Assembly (NCBI GenBank): GCA_964017065.1 | Contig: OZ024789.1 | Coordinates: 7,816,191-7,880,190, forward strand | Length of the DNA stretch: 64,000 bases | DNA from: Haliclona indistincta | Lineage: Eukaryota > Porifera > Demospongiae > Haplosclerida > Chalinidae | Direction: 5' to 3' | Shown here: positions 1 through 24,572 of the stretch, one piece after another | Numbering within the stretch: the stretch's first letter is position 1 | Layout of the letters: each line of letters begins with the position of its first letter | Position numbers and translations under genes: made by a program | Notes under the pieces: generated by a model | Told to the model about the DNA's origin: nothing | What the model saw: the letters and a program-made list of their open reading frames with translations, nothing else | Database searches by the model: none

Positions 1-457
1 TGCCACTCCATGCACTCATTGAGTGTTGAGCTCCGCAAGGGCATCGGTGCCGTGGATCGGCATACACTCCCCCTGTTGTTTTATGTGTAGTGGCCCCACT
101 TGTGGTGTGGGAGATTAGGTTGTTTGTGGTGTCCTGCCTATAAGATGGCAGTGGGCTCTCCTTGTGGTGGAGAGTTGGTGCCCCGTGTGTACGGGAGACT
201 GGCACTGGCGAGTGTCCCTTGCAGTAACTACAACCCTACCTCTTCCGTATTACGGTGTAGGAGGTATCAGATGTGTGTGCGTGTGCATTTAGGCCACGAT
301 GATTATTATCATTGAACATTGAAAGTATGATAAAAAAATTCTATCGTAGTAATGCATGAAACATACAATTATCACTGACATTTTATAAAAATTAATTTGA
401 GACGGGGATGAAAAATTTGAATAAAAGCATTGTGTGTGTGTGATGTGATAAAGTTTT
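1..457. other. 3' flank of the PI3K gene, no gene seen
   Basis: No coding region, RNA gene or recognisable repeat can be supported here. The stretch lies beyond the stop codon of the minus-strand PI3K gene, so it probably holds its 3' untranslated region and then intergenic DNA. Short open frames on the plus strand have no domain signature. Confidence 0.4.
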
Positions 458-12636
<12,179 letters not shown>

Positions 12637-12724
12637 GCTTCGTTGAGCGATAGTCTCGGGTTTTTATAAGCTAGCTCGCTGAAGGGGTGGGGCTGCAGTC
12701 AAGGCGTAAACAAAGGCGTGGCTT

Positions 12725-13140
12725 ATAGGGTTGCATGTGACGTCAAAAACATTACGTAATTTACTTCCGGGTGGCAAAAATTGCTTGATCTCAATGAAAA
12801 TGTACAGTAAATTCAACACTTTGAGCGTGCGCTGGACGCGTACGCAAGGTCGAGGAGCCGCGTTAAGGATTCCATGAGCTAGCTATAGCTGCCTGCTAGT
12901 CTATAAGTAGCCAAAGTGCGTTTAAAACGCATCCCACTAATTTTTTTTGAGTAGTTGCTAGCGTCTTCTTAAGCTTACACATCATTTCTGGTAGCTGCAG
13001 ATAGCTTGTGGCTGCCATAAAACAGCTTCTCGATCTTGCGTACGCGTCCAGTGCACGCTCAATGTGTTGAATTTACTGTACATTTTCATCGCAATTTCTG
13101 CCACCCGGAAGTAACGTGACGTCATATAAATGACGTAATT
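12725..13140. mobile_element. Foldback MITE just upstream of the PI3K start
   Basis: The inverted arms share ACTTCCGGGTGGCA (near 12,765) with TGCCACCCGGAAGT (near 13,100). They continue through TTTACTGTACATTTTCAT and the GCGTACGCGTCC stretch to a diverged centre. The copy occupies the region where the PI3K promoter would be expected, about 100 bp upstream of the first exon. Confidence 0.7.
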
Positions 13141-13178
13141 GCAACCGCAATATTGTCCACGGCATGGTTGATTCAACC

Positions 13179-14010
13179 ATAGATACAATATACTCACAGG
13201 GATTAGCAACGGGCAGGAATTTCAACTACATCCGCGTTACGGGTTAAATTTTCAACGTGTTAGAGCACAGCGTGCGAAGAGTAGGGCCCGCCAAATAGCA
13301 TGGCTTGACTAATCGCGTGTGTGAGTAGGACTGCTGTAGCGCGAAGGCAGGAAAATTGTCAGTACAACGAAGGATTCAAAGCACGAGAAAGCCAATGTTA
13401 AAAGCAAGATCTTCTTTCAGCACAGTTGGTTCCATAGAACAGCCTTTCTTCTCGAGGATAAACTGAAAACAAGATCAGCCAGAGTGTATCTATTGTCAGA
13501 AGAGGTACACAAAGACCCGTACCGTAGGGCTGAACGGCTTAGTTTGTCTAGTGTGATAGCGCTGCACCGTGTGAGATCGAGAATAGAAAATGCGCTATTT
13601 CCACGAGGACATGTACGAACTAACATGTTATCAGCAAAGAATGGACCGAAGCACAACCAAAAACTAGTAACAGGTACACAACCACTTTTCAGCAGAGTAA
13701 ACAAACTGTTTGTTAGCGTTTTACAACGATTGTCCTGCAACCTACAACCGATTCGCCGGTTAGCGATCAAAACGAAACAGTACTCAAGTCGCCTTTACTA
13801 TCAAAGTGTATGAAGAACGCACTAGTCAATCACCAGAGCTCGACAACGTGCCGTGCCAGTGACTCTTCTTAGCACGGTCGTCAAGAGCTAGCTTAGCAAC
13901 GAGCTCGTTGCAAGGCAACGTTTAATTTTTAACCCGTAACGAGGATGTAAATCAGCTCGTAATACAAAATGTATTGGCGTTGCTAATCCCTGTTGGTATA
14001 CTGTATCTAT
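13179..14010. mobile_element. K-family TIR element, copy K1 (832 bp)
   Basis: The ends read ATAGATACA(A/G)TATAC with CAGGGATTAGCAACG in inverted orientation, and the subterminal CGTTACGGGTTAAA is also inverted. Further copies are at 38,134 (split by a LINE), 51,356, and the 2.7 kb member at 52,197. The core holds a degraded open frame shared by the three short copies. It lacks the two genes of the large member. Confidence 0.8.
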
Positions 14011-14073
14011 GATTTAACGTAAACTAGCAATTGTTCATTATATCCGACCCTTTATAAGGCTAGCCATACTCAC

Positions 14074-14116
14074 CTGAGACAATGCATAAAAGACCCAAAA
14101 TTTTGAGAGACATCAT
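14074..14116 (-). pseudogene. Orphan signal-peptide exon of the T family
   Basis: The exon encodes MMSLKILGLLCIVS and ends at an intact CTCAG|GTGAG donor in phase 1, as in T1-T5. No second exon follows, because the downstream DNA is element K1 and then the PI3K gene. It is a truncated unit at one edge of the array. It lies on the PI3K strand about 1.4 kb upstream, but its phase does not match the PI3K exon at 12,541. Confidence 0.7.
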
Positions 14117-14564
14117 AGAAATGAAGCGTACGTTGAAGCGATTGTAACAAGAGATATGTAGCTGCTCAAGCTATCTTATACTGGTAAATGATACTGATAT
14201 CAATGTCATCACTAAGACTGAAAGCACAAACGATAACTGTTAGTAAACTAAGCACAATGCACTCAGCTGGGATGCCGCACAACATTTAGTAAACATGCAT
14301 TGCACGTGTCTTCAATTCTTAGTGTGCATGCTACATCATCTGTTGTGACCTGCCATGTGAGTCGTACCTCATTGTGGCTTACAATCCAGAAGCAACCTAT
14401 ACTAACTGTTAAACTGAGATTTCAGGCTGGGCAACGCATTACTTAAACCTATCCAGTGATGTCAAACAAACTTTTAACTTTTGATGTAGGGGTTTTCAAC
14501 CTGAAAATTATCATGATCATAAAAATTAGTTAATTATTTGATCTATTTTAGTTTAATGTTGCTC

Positions 14565-15149
14565 TAGCCTCGTACCTAGGCGCTAGTGAGGAGAAGAAAT
14601 AAGCGCCTGGTATCTACTGCACACGCATGCGCTAAATATCCGTTTATTTTACTGTAAAATATTCCGATTATGACACGAAAACGTGGTAGCGGTTATTCAG
14701 ACCACGCCTCCATTATTAAGCTTATAAACAACTAAGTAGCAACTCGATCGTCAGCTCTAGCTCTGGATTCGACAAATAACTTTGTGGTGAGCGTGCATAC
14801 GCAATAGTAGGCTTAATCGCGTCAATTCACACCGCTCTTGTCAATCAATGTCGCTCGTTTCCGCTACCAGGAGCACCCAGTTGTTAAATTGTACTTCTGC
14901 TCTTGTGCTAGAGCTTCAAGAAAAGGCGCTAGAATACAGTCATGACAGTAGATTGCAAACAGGAGAGCTTCACGAACTGCTAAGAAACTGATGAATATTC
15001 ATCACGTACTACAAACGTGTACGATGATAACCGGCGGCGGTGGAATTCCACCGCTAGTCGCGCATGCGTATGCAGTGTATACCAGGCGCTTCTTATCTTT
15101 CTGCCTTCGCTCCTCCCCCTTTTAGCGCCTGGGTCCGGGTACGAGGCTA
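14565..15149. mobile_element. E-family MITE, copy 1, with 9 bp target duplication
   Basis: 585 bp with ends TAGCCTCGTACCTAGGCGCTA and the inverse. ATGTTGCTC is duplicated exactly on both sides (14,556-14,564 and 15,150-15,158). A second copy at 36,627 lies in the opposite orientation. Non-coding. Confidence 0.85.
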
Positions 15150-15525
15150 ATGTTGCTCATACCAGCTTGTACCCAGGCTAATGTTGATCATTGACTATTT
15201 TCGCTTGGTTTGAGGGTATTATGCTGTATGAACAATCTTAGTGCAGTAACAGTACTACAATATAGCTGTTATGATCATGCAGCTTTCAAATTGACAAAAA
15301 GTAAATTATAGTGGAAAAATTATTATAGCTGCACACTTTTACAATGCTTTTTGTAGAACTACCGGCTAGTACATGTACACAATAGTTATATACGTGAATA
15401 GTTATGTACACTCTTTTTATAGTATTTGAATTTATAGTCAAGCATAGTAAATTGACTCCGGCAGTCTTGAAATGCACACTCATTCTTTATTTACGGGGAG
15501 GCTGGAATGGGGAAGAGCTAGCTTT

Positions 15526-17713
15526 CTATGTCTTGTTGCAAGTAGCATAGTATGAAGGAAGAGGTGCTTCTGTGAACAAGAGACCAGTAGCAGCTGATGC
15601 TGGGGGTGGACGTTGTGGTATCGGTGTTGGGTATCGTTGGGCGGATGCTATAATATTGCTTGTATACCATTTGAAATAATACCAACGGCATATCGATACT
15701 AGTATTCCAAACACCAATACCACTACAATTAGACCAATAGATAAGAAAACTATTGCTAGAATAGGAGGAGCTGATGTTGGATCAGTTATTGGATAATTAG
15801 TAAATGGATAATCAGTATATGGATCATCAGTATATGGATCATCAGTATATGGATCATCTGTTGGAAAATCAGTAAATGGCGGAAAAGTTGGAAAAGTAAA
15901 TGGCGGAAAAGTCGGCCGAGTTCGACCAGTTGGATCAGTTGTATTACTAGTATTAGTTGGAAAAATTGGATCAGTTGAATTAGTTGAACCAGTTGAATTA
16001 GTTGGATCAGTTGAATCGGTTGGATCAGTTGAATCGGTTGGATCAGTTGAATCGGTTGGATCAGTTGTATTATTTGGAAAAGTTGGACCAGTTGAATTAG
16101 TAGGATCAGTTGGATTAGTTGAATCAGTGAATTGTCTTGAGATTCGCAGCTTGACTGATGGCGAGCTAGTGGTCTGGCCAACAGTAGTATCTATAGGCCT
16201 GCTGGCTATACCTAAAATTATTGTTAAACATGCTGTTTAGAGAGACCATAGATACCAAAGTGCTCTCTTTAATAATTTTTTTCTACAATTAAAAGAATAC
16301 GTCGTAGTTACGTATGGTAGGGTCCGCAATGAAAAATCGACTGTCACAGATTCAGCGGGATGGCGACTTAGTGTGTAGAGTTGCTTGGTACGGACATAGG
16401 ACATAGAACGGATAGACATAGAAGCGCCAAGTCTTTCTTTTTTTGCAGGAAAGAATAAAACGCTAAAATTTAGGGGTGGAGCCTACGAATAGCTTATAAA
16501 CTATTTTACATTCGAGTTACATTCGATGCACGCGATACAGTCTTGTTGTCAATAATGCACAGCATCGTGCTGTCACGATTTCAATCAATCATTCAAATCC
16601 AAATTTTAAAGTATTTCTTGGATTTGGTAAAAGGAAGCAAATGAACTTGATGAAACTTGGTGTCCAATTACATTGCTACCCTACTTGTACAGAAAGTGCA
16701 TGAGGGTTGCTATTGGACGATGTACAAGAGCGCTAGAGACAAAAACTGTTATTGTGGCGTCTCGAAGACCCCGCCCACTTCCTAATTACGCCTTGAAAAC
16801 GATGCAAAGGAGCTGTTGCGACCTCGAAGAGTGTTGAAATCGTGACAGCACGATCCTGTGCATTATTGACAACAAAACTGTATCGCGTGCATCGAATGTA
16901 ACTCGAATAAAAAATAGTTTATAAGCACTTCGTAGGTTTCACCCGGCCTAATTATTAGCGTTTTATTTTTTTTCAGCAAAAAGGGAAGACTTGGGGCTTC
17001 TCTGTCGATCCGTACTATGTCCGTACCAAGTAACTCTACACATTGAGTCGCCATTCCGCTGAATCTGTGACAGTCGATTTTTTTCATTGCGGACCCTACG
17101 TATGGCGGCGGCCATTTGGCGACCTGAGCGCGCGCTGTGATTGGTCAGTGGAGGTCACGAAAATGCCGCCACTATAGCGTCCGGCATTACTCGCTAATTA
17201 CGAAACGCAGTGAATCCTCTATCTCTACTTGCAGTGGAAGACTTTGATGCAGCGGATTAAAAAGGCGACAAAAGCAACTTTTAACTGATTTGTGGTAGTT
17301 TCTAGAGTCTGTTTGACTTTCGAGAAAAAATCTTCAATTGTAGTAAAATGCTAGCGTCATTATGCTTGTATCATAGAGCAATTTATAAAATTAATTACTA
17401 GTGAAATAAGGCTGCAATCCTTGTATGCTTACACAACACAAAACCTGTAATAACTAATTTTAATGGTAGCAGATATCCACTAGTATAAGGCAGATAGCTA
17501 TTAAAATGCTGGATGCAGTACCTATTATGTACATACTTTCACAGATGTTTTAGTCTTGCAGATGTCTATATACTCTAAACAGTTCACGTAGTCATTGGAT
17601 TCATCCGTGCCGGATGTGAGCCCGCAAAAATACAAGTGGCCATGGTAATACATTATTTAGCCATGCTCACCTGAGACAATGCATAAAAGACCCAAAATTT
17701 TGAGAAACATCAT
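15526..17713 (-). CDS. T1: two-exon secreted or type I membrane Thr-rich glycoprotein
   Basis: Exon 1 (17,713-17,671) encodes the signal peptide MMFLKILGLLCIVS and ends in phase 1. Exon 2 (16,211-15,526) begins after ATTTTAG and is in frame through the splice. It encodes a stalk rich in TDPTNST-type repeats with several N-S/T sequons, then DDPYTD repeats, one hydrophobic helix, a Cys/Arg/Trp stop-transfer patch (CRWYYFKW) and a Pro-rich tail with TGLLFTEAPLPSY. A TAG at 15,526 ends the protein about 14 residues before the other copies; one base (TCG to TAG) explains it. The intron contains a hAT-like MITE. No known domain is recognised, so function is unknown; architecture suggests a surface mucin-like protein. 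Confidence 0.7.
16318..17097. mobile_element. Foldback MITE with hAT-like 8 bp target duplication, inside the T1 intron
   Basis: The ends are TAGGGTCCGCAATG and the inverse CATTGCGGACCCT, with ACGTATGG duplicated on each side (16,310-16,317 and 17,098-17,105). Arms of about 270 bp are recognisable, including matching GCACGATACAG-like and TGTCACGATTTCAA segments, around a diverged centre. The paralogous unoccupied site near 20,835 confirms the insertion. Confidence 0.8.
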
Positions 17714-18088
17714 AGAAATGAAGCATACGTTGAAGCGATTGTAACAAGAGATATGTAGCTGCTCAAGCTATCTTATACTGGTAAATGATACTGATATCCC
17801 ATAATTCTATGTCATCACTGAGACTGAAAGCACAAATGAGTACACAAAGCACAAAAGATCACTGTTGGTAAAGAAAGCACAAACGATAACTGTTAGTAAA
17901 CAAGCCACAAATGCCCTCACTGGGATGCCACACAACAGTAAACATGCATTGTATGTGTCTTCAATTCTTAGTCCACCACATCATCTGTTGTGACCTGCGC
18001 TGTGCATGGGTCGTACCTCATTGTGGTTTACAATCCAGAAGCTTATGAACCTAACTGTTAAACTTAGATTTCAGGCTGGGCAACACTT

Positions 18089-18303
18089 TAAAAATTAATG
18101 ACACCCCCTTAGGGTTGTCAAACCAAATTTTAGCTTTATAGATATTGCATTTGATAGGGTTTTTCAACCTGAAACTTATTATTATCACGAAATTTCAAAG
18201 ACTTTAATGTTTCTTTCAAAACCGCCAATTAAGAAAACATGATCAAAAGTTTCCATGGTAACAGGAGTGTTGTCACGACAATCATTGGGGCGTCATTTTT
18301 AAA
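18089..18303. mobile_element. Short MITE with TTAAAAATGACACC-type ends, copy 1
   Basis: About 215 bp, with the inverted ends beginning TTAAAAAT and finishing CGTCATTTTTAAA. It is highly similar to 26,611-26,817, and a decayed partial copy lies near 14,455-14,520. Non-coding. Confidence 0.65.
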
Positions 18304-18859
18304 TGGTTGTACCAACACCCTAGAGTGTTCCACTGTCATTTCATTTTTAACACAATTATAATTATAGACTGAAGCTGTCCTGCCTCCTGCTGGAGACCTA
18401 TCTATATGTACACTGTACGTAGCTGCTAGCACTTTCTTGCTAAAGTAAGTTAAGTGACGTCTTGCTGGAGGTCAGTGGACGTCTTGTTGTTGAAGAACAT
18501 TGTTCACATCTTTTGCTATTCTACTGTGTGAAGGTGTGCATGGCTTCGAGATTTGAGACCTGCGCATTGTCAAGAAGACCATGCATGGTCTTCTCAATGG
18601 ATGACTCTCGTGGTTTAATGATTGACTACTTTCTTTGAAGAGAAGCACTTTTTATGTTAGTGAATGAGAAATGAGGAACTTGTAAAGATGGAGTTGACGG
18701 AGCTGAGACTGAGAACTGCATGACCTTGATAATACCAGCGGCACTATAATTATTATACATGTTGGATTTGAGACCAATCGATCTACTCAACGTTTGCTTG
18801 TAATGCAATTTTTTTTGCTAAACAGTATGGTTTAAAACACAACCCTTGTCACACAACCC

Positions 18860-19290
18860 TTACCCTTATCCCACAACCCTTCTCACTTTCCTTGCTCCTC
18901 TATATTCTTACCAAATACCCCGTCCTCCCTACGCCATTCGTTCCCATGACCCCAACAGCTTTCTTCTTATTTTTTCCCATTCCAGTTCCTTCACTAAATT
19001 ATTTTCCCCTCTACCATTCTTCTGTGGAACTCTCTTGACTCTTCTATGAAGTCTTCATTAGGAGTCCATAATCGACTGCGCCAACTCTTTGTAGGCGCGG
19101 TCGATTATGGACTCCTGGTCTTCACCTTCACTGTCCATTTTCTCTTCTAAAGTCTCTAGTTATATATTCAATCCTACTACACCCCATTTCATTAGTGACA
19201 TTAGTGACTATGTTAATCATTAATTTATTCGTGTTTTATTTTTTTGCTCTCTATTAGCCACTGGCTATTGAGCGTGACTTCTCATAATAA
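18860..19290 (+). mobile_element. 5'-truncated 3' end of the same LINE family
   Basis: The sequence matches the last roughly 350 bp of the element at 4389-8826: the TTCTCACTTTCCTTGC segment, the tail of ORF2, and the 3' UTR text TATTAGCCACTGGCTATTGAG. It is interrupted by a 57 bp hairpin insertion at 19,060-19,116. No intact frame remains. Confidence 0.8.
19060..19116. repeat. Small perfect-stem hairpin inside the LINE fragment
   Basis: Two 23 bp arms starting AGGAGTCCATAATCGAC, with one mismatch, are separated by an 11 bp loop. The segment is absent from the parent LINE at the matching place, so it is an insertion. Confidence 0.75.
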
Positions 19291-19684
19291 TCATAAAAAA
19301 CAGCTTGATCTAATTCTGGCATTGATTATGATTATTTGCATCAATAATCGCTGGATTAGTAGCCTCTCATTTGTATTGCAATTAACTTACTGAGAAGGAA
19401 TGGATTGATAAAGTAACTGAATCAATGCATGTCAATAATTTTGATCACCGCATGTAGTGCAGCCGGTTTGAGGGTATGTAGTACATCCTACAGGGTATAA
19501 GAATCTTAGTGCAGTGCTAAAATCTAGCTGTTACATAGTTACATTTATCACATCTGTTTAAAGCATAATTATACATTTTTAGTCTTGAAAATGTGTATTA
19601 GCTTCACAGCTGTTAACATATTATGTATATAACTGTACACAATAGCAATTGTTGAATAGTTATTTGCACTCTTTATTATGGTTC

Positions 19685-19730
19685 TTGGATTTTCTTTAAT
19701 TGCGAGGACGAGGCTGGAATGGGGAGGAGC
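19685..19730 (-). pseudogene. C-terminal remnant of a T-family gene
   Basis: The sequence matches the end of T3 (codons for FQPRPRN and stop) and stops matching at GCTAGC. It shows that another array unit once lay between T1 and T2. Confidence 0.6.
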
Positions 19731-20086
19731 TAGCGTGATCTAGTACTGTTTAGTTAATGTTGCTTATAGCCTCGTTGCTCATAGACTATTTTCGCTTAGT
19801 TTGAGGGTATTATGCTGTATGAACAATCTTAGTGCAGTAACAGTGAAAGTTGAATGCTACAATTTAGCTGTTACATTTACCTATTATCACCCGGCTTTTA
19901 AACTGACAAAAAGTAAATTATAGCAGAAAAATAATTAGCTGCTCAGTTTTACAATGCATTCTGTAGTACAAGTACACAATAGTTATATAGGTGAATAATT
20001 ATTGCACTCTTTATTATAGTTTTTGAATTTGTAGTCAAGGATGATAAATTGACTCTGTCTTGAGAGGTGCGCAAGTGCATCATTCT

Positions 20087-23000
20087 TTATTTACGGGAAG
20101 GCTGATATGGGGAGGAGCTAGCTTTCGATGTCCTGTTGCAAGTAGTAGCATTGTATGAAGGAAGAGGTGCTTCTGTGAACAAGAGACCAGTAGCAGCTGA
20201 TGCTGGGGGTGGATGCCGTGATATCGGTGTTGGGTATGGTTGGGCGGATGCTATTGTATTCCATTTGAAATAATACCAGCGGCATATCTGTACTAGTGCT
20301 ACAAACACTGTTATCCCTACAATCATACCAATAGATATCAAAACTATTAATAAAATAGGAGGAGATGATGTTGGATTAGTTATTGGATAATCAGTAGTCG
20401 GATCATAATATGTTGGAAAATGTGTAAATGGATGAAAAGTTGGAATAGTAATAAATGGAAAAGTCGGACGAGTTCGACCAGTTGGATCAGTTGTATTAGT
20501 TGTATTACTTGTATTAGTAGGAAAAGTTGGAAAAGTTGGATCAGTTGAATTAGTTGGATCAGTTGGATCAGTTATATCAGTTGAATCAGTTGGATCAGTT
20601 TTATTAGTTGTATTAGTTGGAAAAGTTCGATCAGTTGAATTAGTTGAATCATTTGGATCAGTGAATTGTCTTGAGATTCGCAGCTTGATTGATGGCGAAC
20701 TAGTGGTCTCGCCGACAGTAGTATCTATAGGCCGGCTGGTTATACCTAAAATTGTTAAACATGCAGTATAGTGAGACCAAAGTGCTCTCGTTAATACTTT
20801 TTCTACAACTAAAAGAATGACCTCGGTTACGTCGTAGTTACGTATAGGGCGCCGGCGGCCATTTGGCGACCTGAGCGCGTGTTGTGATTGGTCAGTGTCA
20901 GCACTAGGTCACCAAAATGGCTGCCACTATAGCGTCAGTACCCCTGACTCGCAAATTACGAAACACCGTGAAAATCCTTTATGTCTACTGCAGTGCAAGA
21001 CTTTGAAGTAGCGTATTAAAAAAGCAAATTTAAATTAGTGGTAGTTTCTTGAGTCTGTCTTGACTTTCGAGCAAAAATCTTCAATTGTAGCGTCCATTAT
21101 TAGGGAGGCACGGTAGTGACTTCCTATGTAGGGATGAACGAGAAAACAAGATGGCGGCTACATACAATGTATTAGCGTTCAAACGCTGATATTTCGCCTG
21201 GTGATGAATTCTATACGTCCATAGACACTTAGATCTGCTATCTGGCGTTGCCCCATCTTACAGTAGCAAGGAGATTGCTCAAAATTGTTACTAAAGTGAC
21301 GAACCTGGAAACGGTGAAAATCGACCTTCGTCATCTTCGTTTTCTTCTTCTTTCTTCAACTCGCCTAGCGCCTTTACGCGAGCAGTGCCGAGACCAAAAC
21401 ACCCACGAACAGTCGTGAAATTCTCTTGGCATGTGCCTTTTGAACTTAGTTTTTAGCGTAACGGCGATATAAATTCAGCGATTTCTCGATCGTGATCCAT
21501 TGTCAGCTTAGTGTTAGACGCCATTATTGTGATTGCGCAATACGCACGTGACCAAGCAGTGGCTAGCGCACGTGACCAAGCAGCTAGAGTATCTCCGCGC
21601 CGTATGGATCAATATCACGGAGAACACATTACCCGGCATTTGTCTGGAGTCTTCGAAGAACGGTAAGCTCGTGTAGGATCGCCATTCTGCGCTTGTCAGA
21701 TAATTATAACCGCCGTATAGGTCTACAAACAAGGGTGGGCGGGGCTCGTATGCAATGCATGCATGCGTAGGCGACTAGGCAGAGCTGATATGTCAATTTT
21801 AGCTACAAGTTTAAGAAAAGCCATCAACAACAGCAATACTAAACTAATGGTGGAAACAAAGACTTCTCAGTACATGCATGATATTGAACTGCACTCAGTT
21901 CACTGAATAAGAACGAAGGTCACAAACAAGTAAATTAAAAAGATTTATCAAAAGGATGTAGTGATGAAGAAATCTACCACTGGTTCACAATGTAAACCAA
22001 CAAGGAACAAGCATGGAATGGTAACACGATTGACTTGCTAACAGACCATAGATCCCTACATCAGTGGCTGTACATATGATCAATATTTTGTCACAAACAG
22101 CTGAATTCAATTCAATTCAGTGCATGTCTGGTGTCAGTCAACAGTAACTAGCTGAACTAGCTATAGTCAGGCCACAGCAGCCACTGATGTAGGGATCTAT
22201 GGTCTGTTAGCAAGTCAATCGTGTTACCATTCCATGCTTGTTCCTTGTTGGTTTACATTGTGAACCAGTGGTAGATTTCTTCATCACTACATCCTTTTGA
22301 TTTCGATAGAAATCTTTTTAATTTACTTTACACATAGCTCCGGCGCGAACTCGCACGTCGTTCAGATTTCAGTGTTACGCCCACTGCAGATCATGTTTAT
22401 TCCAATTGGTTGGCGAAAGCTGTTTCAAACTGCAATAACTGCGGCAAACAACGTTGTAGCGACAATCTGACTGCTGCTATCGTCGTTTCTACTATCCAGG
22501 AATCAATAAGACACTTTTTCAACTGGCTGACGTCGATTTTCGAAAACGCTCCGCTTTGCAACTCGCCGGGCGGCAAAGCAACGCACTTTTGAAAAAATAC
22601 GACGTTCAACAGTCTTCTGGGTAGTAGAAAAGACGATAGCAGCAGTCAGATTGTCGCTACAACGTTGTTTGCGGCAGTTATTGCAGCTTGAAACAGCTTT
22701 TGCCAATCAAACATGATCTGCAGTGGGCGTAACATTGAAATCTGAACGACGTGCGAGTTAGCGCCGGAGCTATGTATAAGAGCAATTTATAAATAACTAG
22801 TGAAAATAACCTGCAATCATTGTATGCTTACACAACACAAAATCTGTAATAACTAATTTCAATGGTAGCAGATAGACACTAGTATAAGGCAGGTAGCTAT
22901 TAAAATGCTGGATACAGTACATACATGTACATACTTGCACAGGTGTTTTAGTCATGCAGATGTCTACTCTAAACAGTTCACGTAGTCATTAGATCCATCT

Positions 23001-23091
23001 GTGATGCGGGCCCGCACAAAATACAATACATTGCTTAGCCATGCTCACCTGAGACAATGCATAAAAGACCCAAAATTTTGAGAAGCATCAT
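20087..23091 (-). CDS. T2: two-exon Thr-rich membrane protein of the array
   Basis: Exon 1 (23,091-23,049) encodes MMLLKILGLLCIVS and ends in phase 1. Exon 2 (20,745-20,087) encodes a Thr/Pro/Asn/Asp stalk with NST and NTT sequons, a TM helix, the CRWYYFKW patch and a tail with TGLLFTEAPLPSY, ending SRK then TAA. AATAAA lies at the stop. No internal stop is seen, so this copy looks complete. The 2.3 kb intron holds composite copy 2 and a 438 bp hairpin MITE. Function unknown. Confidence 0.72.
21101..21812 (+). mobile_element. Composite element, copy 2, part A
   Basis: Body as in copy 1, but the CTTT tract is contracted to a few units (about 21,343-21,357). The AGGGAGGCAC terminal hairpin is slightly diverged. 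It lies within the T2 intron and is followed by palindrome B. There is no LINE insertion. Confidence 0.8.
21930..22330. mobile_element. Palindrome B, copy 2
   Basis: The arms agree with each other at copy-specific positions (GTAGTGATGAAG, GGTTCACAATG and their complements). The left arm carries an 8 bp deletion near its outer end that the right arm lacks. Confidence 0.85.
22335..22772. mobile_element. 438 bp foldback MITE with TAGCTCCGGCGC ends
   Basis: Nearly complementary arms of about 190 bp include AACGTTGTAGCGACAATCTG on the left and its complement on the right. It sits directly beside palindrome B copy 2 in the T2 intron. The open frames on both strands mirror each other and are not genes. 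Confidence 0.8.
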
Positions 23092-24175
23092 AGAAATGAA
23101 GCGTACGTTGAAGCGATTGTAACAAGAGCAATGTAGCTGCTCAAGCTATCTTATACTGGTAAATGATACTGATATCCCATAATTCTTTGTCATCACTGAG
23201 ACTGAAAGCACAAATGATAACTGTTAGTAAACAAAGCACAAACGATAACTGTTAGTAAACTAAGCACAAATGTCCTCATTTGGGATGCCGCACAACAGTA
23301 AACATGCATTGTATGTGTCTTCAATTCTTAGTCCACCACATCATCTGTTGTGACCATGGGTTGTATTTTATTGTGGCTTACAATCCAGAAGCTTATATTA
23401 TATGAACCTAACTATTAAACTGAGATGTCAGGCCGGGCAGCACATTACTTAATGAAGAACGCATTTCACAAACCCTCGGCGTCTACGCTCCATAGACCAT
23501 AGTTGGGGATTGCAGCATGGAGTTTACCACTAGTGCCAACCTGCTTAGCTTATAGGCTGTAGCTATATTGAAACTGCACTGCTAACTAGTTATGGCTTTC
23601 AGAAGGAGCTTTGCAGGCTTGCAGCTAAAGCCAACCTGCTGTGAAACTGTACTGGTAAACAGAAGACAGCAAAGTGCTGACCACAACGACAAGGTGTGTC
23701 AAGTAGGCGTGACCGTGAACACGAGTAGGTAGCCAGTGCTCTTGGTTTTGATAGGCTTTTTCTTGAGATGTCTACGCACCCCCAGAGCTGTCCTACAGTT
23801 TAGATGGAATCTACAAGTACCTAGGTAGTCAACTATAGGCGCTTTTGTCGTCAGAGAGGTCAAAGACGGCCGTCAAGGTGAGCCAGCCATACATAACTCG
23901 AGCACGAAAGCACTTTAGCAAAATCCACGAGTCACATTGCAAGCCATTGTCATGCTAAGCCTGTTCATACCTTTACCGAGTTTCAGAAGTGAGCGATGGT
24001 CTCTGCAGCTCATTGGACAGACAGAATGAACGAATGATTAGAATCACAAACCCTCGGCGTCTACGCTCCATAGACCATAGTTGGGGATTGCAGCAGGAGT
24101 TTACCACTAGTGCAAACCTGCTTAGCTTATAGGCTGTAGCTATATTGAAACTGCACTGCTAATTAGTTATGGCTT

Positions 24176-24572
24176 TCACATGGGCGTAGGAACAGGGGGG
24201 GCCACAGGGGCCAGGGCCCCCCTTATTTTTGAGCTTACCTATAGAGTTGTTCAGAAAGTACCCAGCAAGTCTGTTGCATTGCCAACGAGTCTCAGTTTAA
24301 TACCTAGACCACTACACTATACACTGCCATGCGCTGCCATCAGTGCAGCTAATATAATTTCAAATTTTTTTATTCTAAATGTTAGACCTTTAAATAGAGA
24401 GCCACATGGCAGTTGGGAACGTTAACAGTATTAACGTTTGCATGTCGAAGATAGCCATAAAATCGCTGAAATAACGCCCCTTATGAATATTAATTAGCAA
24501 AATTTTTCGGCTCGCTCCGCTCGCCTAAATCTTGGGCCCCCCTGCTCAAAAAATCTTCCTACGCCACTGAAT
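24176..24572. mobile_element. MITE inserted in satellite unit 2
   Basis: The ends are GGCGTAGGAA and TTCCTACGCC in inverse orientation, with inner GGGGCCC and GGGCCCC runs. It interrupts the unit between GGCTTTCA and TTCAGAAGG, which are continuous in unit 1. Non-coding. Confidence 0.7.

Noticed and set aside
13417..13813. Open frames on both strands of K1
   Set aside because: Partly shared with K2 and K3 but with shifts and stops; at best a decayed coding relic, so not called.
15786..16181. Ile-Gln-Leu repeat open frame on the minus strand
   Set aside because: It is a shifted frame of the T1 stalk; the Thr-Asp-Pro frame is the one that splices in phase and contains the membrane helix and tail.
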